DNA of 64,000 nucleotides, from assembly GCA_037176885.1 (NCBI GenBank), contig JAWWNJ010000158.1, forward strand, positions 1 to 64,000, in the 5' to 3' direction. The notes under the pieces are model-generated. The model did not search any database. It saw only the letters and a list, made by a program, of their open reading frames with translations, and was not told the DNA's origin. Positions 42,762 to 52,859 of this stretch are shown here, in pieces; position 1 is the stretch's first letter; the number at the start of each line of letters is the position of its first letter. The DNA comes from Favolaschia claudopus. Taxonomy: Eukaryota; Basidiomycota; Agaricomycetes; Agaricales; Mycenaceae. The position numbers were made by a program, and so were the translations under genes.

Positions 42762-42839
42762 TTAGGCTCGATACCAGCCGTTATAGTGGTAATGACGAGC
42801 AAGCAGGTAATACTTATATACGGCTGGTATCGAGCCTAA
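42762..42839. repeat. 19-bp perfect inverted repeat, 40-nt loop
   Basis: TTAGGCTCGATACCAGCCG (42762-42780) and its exact complement CGGCTGGTATCGAGCCTAA (42821-42839). Probably a very small foldback MITE; TA-rich flanks (AGTAT / CCTAG). Confidence 0.75.
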
Positions 42840-43940
42840 CCTAGTATTAAGCCCCAGTTCTGCGCCGGCCACTGAGGGTATTTTCGACGCCACAAGCATT
42901 CTGTAAGTTCCCGAATCAAACTTTGTCCCGGCGATTGACAATGAAGAGCGATGTGTTCAAGCGACTCCGTTACTCCACAGGTCGGACAGTTGGCCAGTAT
43001 ACTGAGAGTATTATGGTGGAACCAGAAATCCCCCACTCGGAAATAGTTGCATTGCCAGTAAAAGTCTCGATTAACGCGAAGTAAATTTGCGGATCTAATG
43101 GATTTCCAAATGCCCTCGTCAGACGGGGTGTACATAGTCGCATACATCTGCGACAGAACAGCGAATCCAATCCATATTGACAAATGTTGGTTGTCGGAAC
43201 GGTTTCGTAGACAGAGATCTGATAACTTTGTAGAAAATCCGCTGAGACCCAGACCTAATCAGGATCCCAGGAGGTGTGAACGTAAGGTCTGTTTCGGTAC
43301 CAATCTCCACCGTCCTGAAGATGTAATATGTATTTTTTTTAGCAGCTAACATGGTAAAATGAGTACGACCCACCCTCTCGTTGAGGATCGCTATCGCCGC
43401 CTTGATCGGCGGCCGGTCGGGGTTCAACCTATCGTTCTCAAATTTCAGTCTGTCGTGAACCAATGCGCGGAGTAAATAATCGGAGGAGGTACAGAATGAG
43501 AGGTTCATAACCTTTTTGAAGACAGAAAATCAATCCACCCAGTAGAGCATTACATGTTGTAATGTTGATTTCAGGTTTGTCAAAAGATACGCAAAGTACT
43601 TCTTTCATTCTTTAGTAACCGGATCTAGTTACCATTGGACCCCCATCTAGTTTACCTAGAAGTACTGCCGCATAGCCATAATGGCCAGGTACGGCAAAAT
43701 AGAATATCAGTTCAGTTCAGTTCAGTTCAGTAACCGGATCGATACTTGAGCCCTGGGTTCAAATTCTCCGGCGTGCTTGACCTTTGCTTGGAGATGAATA
43801 ATTGTTGCATCATCGTCGTTAGCCCTGCCAACTCTGCGGGCAGGCAACTCATTTAGACATTCCTCATAGGCAAATATTCGGTACCCACTGTTGAAATCCC
43901 TGACCCGAAAATCGGGGTCGAAAGTCATAGAGCGATCCAC
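42840..43940 (-). pseudogene. RT/RNase H-type protein C-terminal remnant with Cys/His motif
   Basis: Minus strand: an upstream piece with YRIFAYEECLNELPARRVGR (about 43880), then LVHDRLKFENDRLNPDRPPI. Next come AAIAILNERVGRTHFTMLAA, DEGIWKSIRSANLLRVNRDF, and YWQCNYFRVGDFWF. The Cys/His motif is CPTCGVTESLEHIALHC (about 42975-42925), followed by LIRELTECLWRRKYPQWP. I recognise the IW-SIR ... CP-C-VTES-EHI--HC ... LW pattern from C-termini following RNase H domains in fungal LINE-type or RNase H proteins. No RT motifs are left in this copy. Frame breaks at about 43130 and 43340. Confidence 0.5.
43709..43731. repeat. (CAGTT)n microsatellite
   Basis: CAGTTCAGTTCAGTTCAGTT CAG, four and a half pentamers. 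Confidence 0.9.
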
Positions 43941-43992
43941 TTCAGTTCCGGAGGCTCTATATTTGCGGCGTTTTCGTCGGGATTGAGAGCTA

Positions 43993-44396
43993 TGGTGCCG
44001 CTCAGTTAGTCACCATGATGGCCGATTGATCTCATCAGGGAACAATCTGACTTTTTTAATCCTCTTGCAGAAATGCTCCATTTCATGGTAGCTACATTTT
44101 GGCAAGAGGAATTGAGCTCAGAATAAAAACTGGGCGAGATATATATTTTACCTTCGACCGAATTGGCCACCCCTCACAAAATGCCTCAAGCGAGGCTTTA
44201 CGAGGGGTGGAATATTATCAAGGTGGAATACCACTGGAAAGGGCAAAAACGATAATTTTTCCCGCGCTGCGCGCACTAAATCCTTCCAAAAGAGCTCTAA
44301 ATCTAAGCCAAAATCTTCGAATTCAGGGGGTCTATCAGCCTCCGCGGCCAGATTGGCCGCTGTACAAAACTAGCGGTGACTAAGTGAGCGGCACCA
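43993..44396. mobile_element. TA-target MITE, TGGTGC family, copy 1 (404 bp)
   Basis: Ends TGGTGCCGCTCAGTTAGTCA CC and inverted TGGTGCCGCTCACTTAGTCA CC. TA flanks both ends (43991-43992, 44397-44398). It shares terminal design and length with 62390-62801. No ORF with a motif. Confidence 0.85.
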
Positions 44397-44574
44397 TAGC
44401 TCGTCACAGTTTAGAATTGAACACCCTTACTACATATTGAACCTGTGCATAGCCCTATCTTGGCCGGGTACAGCGGATTATGGAACTTCAAATCATATCA
44501 GTCCATCCAAGCCGAGCGAGAAAAGTTCTGATTTCTTCTTCATTCTAGCCAATTCTCTGGGGCCTGGCATAGAG

Positions 44575-44660
44575 CAGGACTAGATGAGATCTTGCCCTTT
44601 TGGGGTCCGGATAAGATGTCCCAAAATCTGAATGCTCATAGGCGATTGCCAGGGGTCCTC
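44575..44660 (-). mobile_element. Degenerate end of the AGGACCTCTGAC hAT MITE family
   Basis: GGTCCGGATAAGATGTCCCA, AAATC, then ATAGGCGATTGCCAGGGGTC CT. It parallels the reverse complement of 46857-46930 (GGTCCGGATAAGATGTCCCA ... ATAGGTGATTGTCAGAGGTC CT). Only one end is recognisable. Confidence 0.6.
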
Positions 44661-44663
44661 AGG

Positions 44664-45525
44664 CTACAGCTTTCCCAAATGCCTCAAATTGTTCTCCCCG
44701 GCCGGTTTCGAACCCTCTCCACGCAACACACTACCCGGCCCAAACAACTCCTCCAATGATGCGACGTAGCCTGCGGTCGGGGCCGTATTGGGCACCTCCC
44801 GCCTCACCCACCCCCCTTGCCCCCCTGGGTGAATGGGCGTTGGCGACGACGGCGGTGGTGGAGAGGGACGGGAAAAGGCAGGGTGACCGTGTGCCCACGC
44901 CACCAAGCCCGCGAGGCTAACCTGCGGCGGGCCCTGTAGCCCGCCAACCGTCGCTAGCGTGAGTTCTCGCGCGACGTCGAGCTCGCGTGCTGGGTCGCGC
45001 GGATGGCAAGCGAGTGGCCGAGATGACGGCAATCTAGGGGAAGCGGTTGATGCGAGCGAGATTGGCCTTCTGCAATGCGAAAGATTTGGTTGAATATGAG
45101 TTTCTATGTCATTATGTCTGATACTGCGGCGTCCAGCTTTGTAGTTGCCACGGTCTTGGCGATAACTCGAACGCCATCCACTTTTGTTTCTTCTCGACGC
45201 ATAAAAATCAAGGGAGCCTTTGTCGCCTTTGTTATCGCATGCTTTGCGACCCAGACTAGAAGCGTAGAAGTCTAGGCAGCCTTGGGCGGAGAGGGATTGC
45301 GGACGACGGATGTGGTGGAATGCGCCACCTTGGGCCCGCCGGCCCACTCGATCTTTTGTTCGCGTCGGGTGCATAATCGGAGTCTGGAATCCTACTAGAC
45401 CGGTAACCGATCTCTCGTATGAAGACAATCGTTCATAGAGACACCGGCTGACACCGGTCGATCTGGTGGCAGAGCGGGAGCATCACGTGTTTGATGACGT
45501 GTCCGCCACCGTTCTGCGCATGGGA
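44664..45525. other. No supported gene; GC-rich ORF
   Basis: A 254-codon minus-strand ORF (44664-45428) is Pro/Ser/Arg-rich and has overlapping open frames; part reads LDFYAS twice (about 45270 and 45200), hinting at a short internal duplication. I see no domain and do not call it a gene. Confidence 0.3.
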
Positions 45526-45530
45526 ACTTC

Positions 45531-45830
45531 TCCATTCCGAGGGTGATGGCAAAACGGTCCAGGTTCCCACGGTGGGTCATTGTTTTACCCTTCCCCAAGG
45601 GGAAATCCCTCGGCCGGGAAAACGCGTTTTCGGCACCCAGAAAAGCCTCGGAATGACCGATTTTTCAGGATCACATGGGAGACGGTGATCACAGGACCGG
45701 CAACCCCGCCATTCCAAGGGTGATGGCAAATCGGTCGCCAGACCGATTAAAGCCGATGGCCCCAAAAACCCTCGGCAATCTGAGGCTATTTCCGGCGAAA
45801 TAAAGCCCTCGAAATGACCGATTTTTCGAT
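45531..45830. repeat. Two adjacent copies of a small foldback unit
   Basis: Unit 1: CCATTCCGAGGGTGATGGCA AAACGGTCC ... CCTCGGAATGACCGATTTTT C (45533-45669). Unit 2: CCATTCCAAGGGTGATGGCA AATCGGTC ... CCTCGAAATGACCGATTTTT C (45710-45827). In each unit the two ends are inverted repeats of each other. Confidence 0.7.
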
Positions 45831-45890
45831 CGATCTGTCACTTGCTGTCAAATGGGCTTCAGAATGAAGGCCGTAGTTACAACTAAGGTA

Positions 45891-45953
45891 AGATAGACGT
45901 CACCCGGATCCGGCACGTGGTTATGTAAGCCGAAACATCATGTCAACACAAAG
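45891..45953. mobile_element. Truncated end of the SET-insertion family
   Basis: AGATAGACGTCACCCGGATC CGGCACGTGGTTATGTAAGC matches the end of 18033-19994 (AGATAGACGTCACCCCGATC CGGCAACGTGTTACATAAGC). Cut off by the 45956 MITE about 60 bp in. Confidence 0.75.
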
Positions 45954-45955
45954 TA

Positions 45956-46806
45956 AGATAGAGAGCGTGGGATCCCCGCACCCTTATGTCAGCATCACAC
46001 TGTGACATTGTCACGCTCGACGTCGAGGGCTTATAGCACGATGCTAAGGTCCAGATTGGGAATTTTGCCCAATACAAGTCTTAGATAGAGGTTCAATGAA
46101 GGGTTCCTATTGGGCAGAGTTGCCAAAATGTCCCCTGGTCTCTTGCTATATGACCCACAAAAAAATTCAGACCACTTTTTTTCTGAGTGTTTCTATGTGG
46201 TTTTCTCACCAAATGGGACACTTTTCAAAAAATTCGGAGGAAAATTTGGCCAGCACAGCCACAGGATAGTCATCTCGGCATGCTTCGGCAGCTCGCTTAA
46301 GGGTGGGACCTGTCAAACCTTTGCGGCGCAATGAGTGACAGATATCAGAATATAAACCGAGGTGGCTGGAAGCCGATAGAGCTCGATCGGAACAAGAGCT
46401 AGGTGCAGGAGCACACGGAGGGGCACAAGAGAGAAAGACTCAGTGGTCAAGATGGGGGTTGAGAGTAAGAGTGATTGATTGTAGACCATACTCAACTACG
46501 AGAAGTATATAAATGTAGATAGGTATCAATGGATAAGAAATGTCCGAAGTCGGAATGATGCGAACCAACAAATTCATATCCTGACAACAGAACCTCGTTG
46601 CAGTGTGGAAGGTGCTTTTCAAACCAAAAAACCAAAATTTCAGAGCCGAAACAGCGAGAATGTCTTCTAAGTCTGTAGGTCAGCCCTTCCGCAGGCCGGA
46701 AAGAGCACGAAATTTTTTGTGCGACTGGGGATTTGGCCGTGGGAACGATTAATAAGCGTTACATAACGTGCTTAAGTAAGGTGCGGGGATCCCACGCTCT
46801 CTATCT
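45956..46806. mobile_element. TA-target MITE of the mariner-like transposase family (851 bp)
   Basis: Ends AGATAGAGAGCGTGGGATCC CCGCACC in inverted orientation at both sides; TA duplicated (45954-45955, 46807-46808). The left 85 bp is shared with the transposase-bearing copy ending at 41043. The interior includes an LTR-like promoter segment (46340-46620 minus: TATATAAATG-like TATA, pyrimidine leader), so a solo LTR may be nested inside. No transposase. Confidence 0.85.
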
Positions 46807-46856
46807 TAGCTTTATTTGACGTAATTTACAGAACTATGTTGTAAACCAGTGTAAAC

Positions 46857-47478
46857 AGGACCTCTGACAATCACCTATGATGCCTGCCCCGAAAAATCTG
46901 GGATTTGGGACATCTTATCCGGACCCCAAATGGGGAAGATCTCATCCGAATCCGAACCAGGCCTTCCAAGAGGTCGATGTTTTATCCGGACGCTGATCCA
47001 GCCCTCAAAAAATCAGCTAAAATCGCAAAAATTCGCAATTTATCTCTTCACGCGCCTAGGTTGCCCCTCTACCTCTTTTAAGTAATGCGAAAGCTTGTTA
47101 TGTAGTTTGAATGCAGTTCTTCGCTTGCTGAGGTGCGCTTGCCGGTCCCTGATTTCCGAAAGTTCCCCGAAATAGGTAGAAAATGCGTCTTCGGTGCAAA
47201 ATTCATCAGATTGTCCTTGATTGACCTCGAAGTTGCCTCAATTCGGTGGTAATCAGTGGTGGAACTTGTGTCCGAGGAGTCCCCGGTGTTTTTTATCCGA
47301 ATCTGAACCAGGCTTGGCTCCCAGCCTCCATGATTTATCCGAATTGTGGGGCAGGGGAGGCGTCGTCGATGGTCGATTTCTTATCCGAATCCGGGCAGGG
47401 TGCGCGCAATTTTTGGGCATGTTTTATCCGAATCGAAAATTTTGCGGGCAGGCATCATAGGTGATTGTCAGAGGTCCT
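46857..47478. mobile_element. hAT-like MITE with perfect 8-bp duplication (622 bp)
   Basis: TIR AGGACCTCTGACAATCACCT ATGATGCCTGCC is perfectly inverted at both ends (32 bp). The target duplication is GTGTAAAC (46849-46856, 47479-47486). The interior carries at least seven TTATCCGAAT/TTATCCGGA words in one orientation relative to the ends (46908-46995, 47290-47435), the arrangement of hAT transposase binding motifs. The remaining sequence resembles nothing coding. Confidence 0.9.
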
Positions 47479-47486
47479 GTGTAAAC

Positions 47487-48660
47487 CCGGTAAATTCAAG
47501 CGATAGCCGATCGTCCCAAGCGAAAATCACCGGTGATCGATTTGGCGATCTGACAGCTGTCGTAACTGTGGGAGGTAAACTGAGAACCGTCTCCGCCAAC
47601 TCTCCGCACCAAAAGCTTTGCAAAAGCTCGCGCTCCCGCAACCCAGCTCAGAGATGCTCACCCGGAGGGAATACTTTGACTATGATCCCGTTGATTAGAA
47701 ATCCAAACTTGCCTACACATCGACGCACTGTTGGTCCCTGACACCAAGAAGCAGCCGACATGGGAAACTATATATCTTCACAAGTTCGGCGCACCAATTA
47801 AACGAGATACCAAAACCCGGGAGTTTGGAAGGATGACGCAGACAGAGGGGAAGAACACCATGGTTTTCGTGTTTTTGCGGTAAGCCTGCGTCACCCAAAG
47901 TCGGCATCATTACCAGAGTTCCTGCTGACGCGTCGGGTTTTAACACCGAGTTTCACTGCAATGGATGACTACTCACCGTGGATGAAGTCTGGGAGCATAA
48001 CAGCAACAGATGCTCCCTGTAAATAGCTCACAAAACAGAGAAAGAAACAATTTGAATGAAGGATTCGAAAATTTGGACTAACCCGACATGTTCATGTCCA
48101 ACTCTCGTCTCGCAGCAGTGATACTATGCACCTGTTTGTAGTATATTAGCAGTAGAAACTTTAACGTGTTGATAAGGTACGCTTACGTTGCCAAAACGTA
48201 ATATAAAGCCTGAAATCTGCCAAAAAATGGGGAGTTTAACCTAGAAATACATGGTATTGAGCTGAGATGCAGAGAAAAAGAACTTCATACAATATGCGTA
48301 GCAATTGACACGCGTTGGCGCGTCAAAAACGCGTGAAATCTTGAATATTCGACGTCAGGACTCAGCTTGTACAGCTTTCCCATCTTGAGGTCTCGCTGGT
48401 GATTTAGTTGAGTCGTGTGCATCAGAGCAGACTTGATTTGTGTTGTAGCAAGGTCTATGCTGCCCGTGAATGTTGTCCACGTCCTTGATCTACCCGTTTG
48501 TCGGTGAATAAGTCCTTGGTAGGAGGTGGGAGAGGTGGGATTATCTAATGTATATTCTTATGCTACTACTGTGCATTTCAATTCAATGCATCTCAGACGA
48601 TCCCAATGTATTCTGTCAGCGCCATAATGCCTCGCGATATCGTGTGTAATGTATAGTCTA
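47487..48660. other. No supported gene
   Basis: A possible minor exon reads MTQTEGKNTMVFVFLR with a GTAAGC donor (47833-47880), then a 3' splice site near 47918, but no longer coding structure follows. Otherwise non-genic. Confidence 0.3.
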
Positions 48661-48969
48661 GAGTTAAGCTGTGGAGGCGAGTACGAGTCGCCTCGGAGTT
48701 TGAATTTTTTGATGCACCCTTATGTTGCCCTACAACAGACACCAATTCCGGTCATTACCCCGGGATATGTAAGTTTCGAGTCTTGAGAGGCTCTCCAATT
48801 TTTTTTTGCGGGTTTTCGGACCCAGAATTTGGGTGAACTATGTCTTTCTTTCTGAGCTCTTTCTCGCTATAATTGATGGGACTGATGCAGTACCGATGAC
48901 TTGGCGTTGTCAACGGTTACAAAATTTCAAACTCCGAGGCGACTCGTACTCGCCTCTACAGCTTAACTC
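48661..48969. mobile_element. MITE with 50-bp TIRs containing an internal palindrome (309 bp)
   Basis: The left end GAGTTAAGCTGTGGAGGCGA GTACGAGTCGCCTCGGAGTT TGAA is repeated inverted at the right with one mismatch. Within each TIR, GGCGAGTACGAGTCGCC is almost self-complementary, so each end can fold alone. Flanks do not show a clear duplication. Confidence 0.8.
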
Positions 48970-49114
48970 CAGCCTCTCTTGTATTGAGTGATCTGAACGA
49001 CTATCTTATTTCTTTCTTGTCGTTTCACGCCACTGCTAACCCGTTCAGCGAATTGCCGAGAGGCTGTAGGTAAGGTCAGAGAAGCTTGTACCTTTTGCAA
49101 CCAACTATAGATCC

Positions 49115-49369
49115 ATGGTGATTACTCGAAAAAAAGACTCAGAAAGTACCCAGCAAGAAGACCCCAGCAGCATTGTCATCCGGAAATTTTCGAAAGTATG
49201 CAGTGCCAGTGCTTGACACTAAAGTGACTCGTTGCAGTCGAACGAAGTCAAGAAGCTTGAAGAGCGTTCATTGCTCATCCACCGAAGTCGCGGAACCGGG
49301 GCTGGAACGTCGGAAGAAGATATTCTTGCGGATAGTTGCGGATTCACGAAGTTCCCTGAACCCCTTTGA
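49115..49369 (+). CDS. Small two-exon hypothetical gene (70 aa)
   Basis: Exon 1 49115-49195 (MVITRKKDSESTQQEDPSSI...), intron 49196-49237 with GTATGC and TTGCAG ends and a CTTGAC-type branch site, exon 2 49238-49369 (EVKKLEERSLLIHRSRGTGA, GTSEEDILADSCGFTKFPEP, stop TGA). Both exons are multiples of three. A hydrophilic, charged peptide without a known motif. The end may be the start of a larger lost gene. Confidence 0.4.
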
Positions 49370-49574
49370 GTGCGTTAGAGCTTCCAGCTGACCTAGGAGG
49401 GCTCAAACGTGTGCTTGAGCGCAGCTGTTTACATGGCAAGTGTGGAGACTTGTGGAGCCGCGCAGTGCCGTTGACGGAATCGTCAACAACTGTCAACCCA
49501 AATCGAAAAGGAAAGAAGATCAAACCCCGCATTCTTTTTCCGCTGTAATAAGGGGTTATGTAAGGCAGAACACT

Positions 49575-49677
49575 GATCTGGGAGCATGTTATGTGCAATG
49601 GCTGTGCAGATAACATGCAGATAACACCCAGCCAACACCCAGCTGATCGGGACATCAACCGTTGTTGTTGTTTCATG
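49575..49677 (+). repeat. CAGATAAC repeat, plus copy
   Basis: CAGATAACATGCAGATAACA CCCAGCCAACACCCAGCTGA TCGGGACATCAACC. Inverted partner of 21215-21300. The hAT element at 49678 begins right after it. Confidence 0.6.
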
Positions 49678-50357
49678 CAGTGTTCGCCCTTAAGCCTTAA
49701 ATTCAGGTCTGGCCGACCCTTAAGGCTTATTAAGCCTTATCCCTTAATAACCCTTAAGACCTTGAAGGCTTAATTTGCTTTTTAGGCAGGTAGTTCCCAC
49801 CCTCGAACAGGCGTAAATTTTTCAGTGGAGCATGTATATCGGAGCATATTTGCACAAAAAGCACTTTAACCTTCAGGTCAAGGTCAGTTACTTTGGATTT
49901 TATCAAATTCTTGAGCAGTGGTGGAGGCTTAATGATACCCCCATCAATTATTAGGTCAATTATTTGGTATCACGGGCGGCGCCAACATGGCATTGACCGA
50001 AGCTTCAAGCTTCAAGTACTTAGGATGCCCAAGGCCGACAGCCACGAAATGATCGGACGGTTTGGTTGGCAGGCGCCGGAGATATCCGGGTTGTCGGCAA
50101 GAAGCTCGACATCACCCTTAAGGGCTCTTAAGCCAGTGCTTAATAAGGCTCCATTCGGCTGTCGTGTCTTAGCGTCACTTAGCGTCACTTTGGAGCACTT
50201 GGGAAAAATTCCACGCCAAACTTTTGGTGAGAAATACTCTTAAGTGACGTCAAGTGCTCCGAAGTGACGCAACCGAATGGAGCCTTAGGTAAGGCTTATG
50301 TTAAGGCCTTAATAAGCCGTAACCTTAATAAGGCCTTATCCCTTAGGGCGAACACTG
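49678..50357. mobile_element. hAT-like MITE with CAGTGTTCGCCCTTAAG ends (680 bp)
   Basis: Ends CAGTGTTCGCCCTTAAGCC and inverted CAGTGTTCGCCCTAAGGG. Flanks GTTTCATG and GTTTCCTC (5 of 8). Subterminal AAGCCTTA/TTAAGGCTTA words are packed at 49690-49775 and 50280-50345. The CAGTG start and 8-bp flank are classic for hAT. It contains the TA-target MITE at 50145-50285. Confidence 0.8.
50145..50285. mobile_element. GGCTCCATTCGG MITE, intact copy (141 bp)
   Basis: AGGCTCCATTCGG at both ends, inverted; the interior is GTGTCTTAGCGTCACTTAGC, CACTTTGGAGCACTTGGG ... AAGTGACGTCAAGTGCTCCG, itself palindromic. TA on both sides (50143-50144, 50286-50287). Reference copy for the split element at 34665-35370. 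Confidence 0.85.
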
Positions 50358-50384
50358 GTTTCCTCCCCCCCAACTAATATCATG

Positions 50385-50515
50385 AATGTTCCCATGACCG
50401 TAAGGAAATCTTTCATGACGTTGTGTCATGAATTTCAAAAGCGCATCGTGAATTTCATGACAATTCGTCATGAACTTTTTAATGAATCATCGTGAATAAC
50501 ATGATGATGCTTTGG
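50385..50515. repeat. TCATGA palindrome-rich repeat, copy 2
   Basis: ATATCATGAATGTTCCCATG, TTTCATGACGTTGTGTCATG, AATTTCATGACAATTCGTCA TGAAC, AATAACATGATGATG. Same word style as 38025-38180. Confidence 0.6.
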
Positions 50516-50774
50516 CTGCACAGTGTCTACAACGGAGCGGCGTGACCTCGAGTCCGTTGAAATATGAAAACCCGTCATCTCTCAAAGACAATTCATTGTG
50601 AGTATTGGCCCCGACTTTCCAAACGGGTGATAATTTACTCGAGTATAACCGCCGATTCTGCACGGAGCCCCTGACTCCGTAGCCAAAGGCCAATACCGCG
50701 GTCTCCAATTGGTGCTTCCACCAGCTTTTTCTCTAGCCATCCGCTTTCCCGGCTCCTTAAATCAGTCTTAAGCC

Positions 50775-52782
50775 ATGGCCCATTTCACTTCCAGCTCCGC
50801 CCCTTCGACTGTCGCTCAAACAGACATCGTGGAGATCAAAGACCCCGAAAGGCTATCCACCCGCAGCGTCGAGTATGAACACCCGGAAGGTGGGCGTATC
50901 GCTTGGCTGACTATAGCTGGCGCGTAAGGATCTGGAACCTCAAAACGCAATACCTATTGACGTATTCCTAGTTGGATGCTCCAGTTCTGCACGTTCGGGT
51001 AAGTCTTTTGACGTGGCACTTGAAATTCAACATAGTAAAAACAGATACATCAACGCTTTTGGGGTTTACCAGGGTAAAAAAATGACTCGACGTTCAGGGT
51101 GTTTGCCACAGCTTATTCATGTGAACCAAGGGGGTGCGGGCCGGAGAAGCCGGGACACCGGGCAGGGAGGGTGGGTCGGCCGAAAGGTTGGATAAAAAAA
51201 AATGATGACCTCTTTTATTTTGGGCGGGGATGGGTGTTCGGGGCTATGGGGTGCGTAGAAACAATGTATAATAGTGTATACACCCACTATTGAGCTTCAG
51301 CAGCCATCTAAAAGCCTGATTGGTGGATTGTCCGAATTTGGAAGGACACGGCAATGAGGTTGGCCGTGTTTGGCCGAAATATGTTGAATTTTCAGGGTGG
51401 TTCAAAACCGAGATTTCGTTCACAAAACACCATGGAGAGGGGTTTCACCAGGTTGGAGGTAAGAATTGGACCCTAAACAGCTGATTTTGATGGTAAATTC
51501 CATATTTGGACGTCACGTGGTAGGGTGGTTCCCGGAGAAGGGCCTCTAATAAAAAAAGCAGCGTGAGGTATTTTTTTGAGTTTTCCGCACCCCCTTGATG
51601 TGAACAGACTACTACACTCGCGAGTCCTTAGTCAATAGAACTGCTGCCGACATCAGGTACGACGTCTTGACCTTTCCTCGATCTAAGTGCCAAAAGCGTC
51701 CAAGTTGGGTAGGCTCCTTTCAACTGGCTACACAGTATGCCTTGGGTGTCGTCGTCGGCCCGTGCTTTTGATGCGGGATATTTGTGAACTTGTCTTTGCT
51801 TCACCGTCCTTGATACCCCTGACTCCACATCAAGCCACTATATGATGTTTATCGGCTCGACCTTCTACGTTCTTTGCATAATTCTGCTTTCCTTGACACA
51901 GGTCGGCCAGTTTTATCAAGTAGGTCATCCTACTTCTCCATTTCTCAATCGTCATCTGCTGCAGGTGTTCCTCGCACAGGCCGTCGGAATGGGAGTCTTC
52001 CCAGCGCTGATCTTCCTCCCTTCGTTTGCCATCGTCAGTCACCACTTCAGGCGTCGCCGCGTTATTGCCATGGGCATCGTTACCTTCGGCGCAGCCTGGG
52101 ACGGCGTCATCTTCCCGGTTATGCTTAATCAACTTGGGAAACGCACCAAACTTACAACTGGAATCCGCGTGTCGGGCGGGATGATCGGCGCCATGCTGTT
52201 ATTTGCGAATTTGACGATGAAGACGAGACCTGCAGCTAGGCTGTTTGGAAGAGCATCACCGATAAGGGTTACCTCGCCTCACTTCTCGGGTGTGTTCCTA
52301 TGCCTCCTATTTTTACTTTGTACTTGTTGTGACCTCGATCTGATGTTAGTGCCTTCTTCACGAGCTTGGGACTGTTCTACCCATGTATTTGGAAGACCGG
52401 ACCCTTCGTTTAATCCCGTCTAACAATTTTTTGAAGTTTTTTTACTTGCAGCTGTACGCATCAACGAATGGCGTCCGTGAGGAGCTTGGCTTGTGTCTTG
52501 TAGGGGCATGTCTCCTCGTTTTCACTAGTCTGATGTACGCAAATATAGCTGACTCTGCTCAACGGAGGAAGTATCTTTGGGCGCCTCGTCAACAACTCTC
52601 TCGCCCCTCACATGGGCGCATTCAATCTCGTGTTTGGGTCGCTCTACGCATGTGCCGGCCTCATCTTCGTAATGCAGAGGATCAAGACCTTTGCGGATTT
52701 GGCTTGCTTTGCTGTGCTCTACGGATTTATGTCCGGTCCATGCACGTTGCTCCTTTACCCCTCAGAATCACTCGCTGGCTAA
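50775..52782 (+). pseudogene. MFS transporter, monocarboxylate-porter-like
   Basis: Exons 50775-50923 (ATG, hydrophilic N-terminus ending EHPEGGRIAWLTIAGA), 50972-50998, 51045-51073, 51608-51656, 51705-51783, 51835-51919, 51965 onward. Spliced landmarks: WMLQFCTFGYINAFGVYQDYYTRE-type start, WVGSFQLATQYALGVVVG then RAFDAGYF, FIGSTFYVLCIILLSL, VFLAQAVGMGVFPALIFLPS, HHFRRRRVIAMGIV, IFPVMLNQL, GLFYPFFYLQLYA, NGGSIFGRLVNNSLAPHMGA FN and LYGFMSGPC. This is the MCT-like fungal MFS layout; likely a plasma-membrane transporter of carboxylates or similar small molecules. Defects: an extra base near 51758 (GVVVG|RAFDAG), a frame change near 52235, and an early stop at 52780 that removes the last helices. 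A hAT MITE sits in intron 3. Confidence 0.8.
51127..51597. mobile_element. hAT-like MITE in an intron of the MFS gene (471 bp)
   Basis: TIR CAAGGGGGTGCGG at both ends, perfect 8-bp duplication ATGTGAAC (51119-51126, 51598-51605). It lies inside the intron 51074-51607, two bases upstream of the acceptor AG (51606-51607), so the right-hand duplication restores the acceptor context. Subterminal words match 23587-24083 and 35490-35572. No ORF. Confidence 0.9.
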
Positions 52783-52859
52783 TCAACTTTGAACTAGACG
52801 CCTCTCTCATGCCTGCCATTTTCGTCAGTTTCAGCGTAGAATAACACTGCATTTGCGGC

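Noticed and set aside
44690..44760. B-box-like GGGTTCGAAACC on minus strand
   Set aside because: No A box or terminator, and no cloverleaf; chance match.
44664..45428. 254-codon minus-strand ORF
   Set aside because: GC-rich, Pro/Ser/Arg composition, several overlapping open frames and no motif; it spans non-coding repeats.
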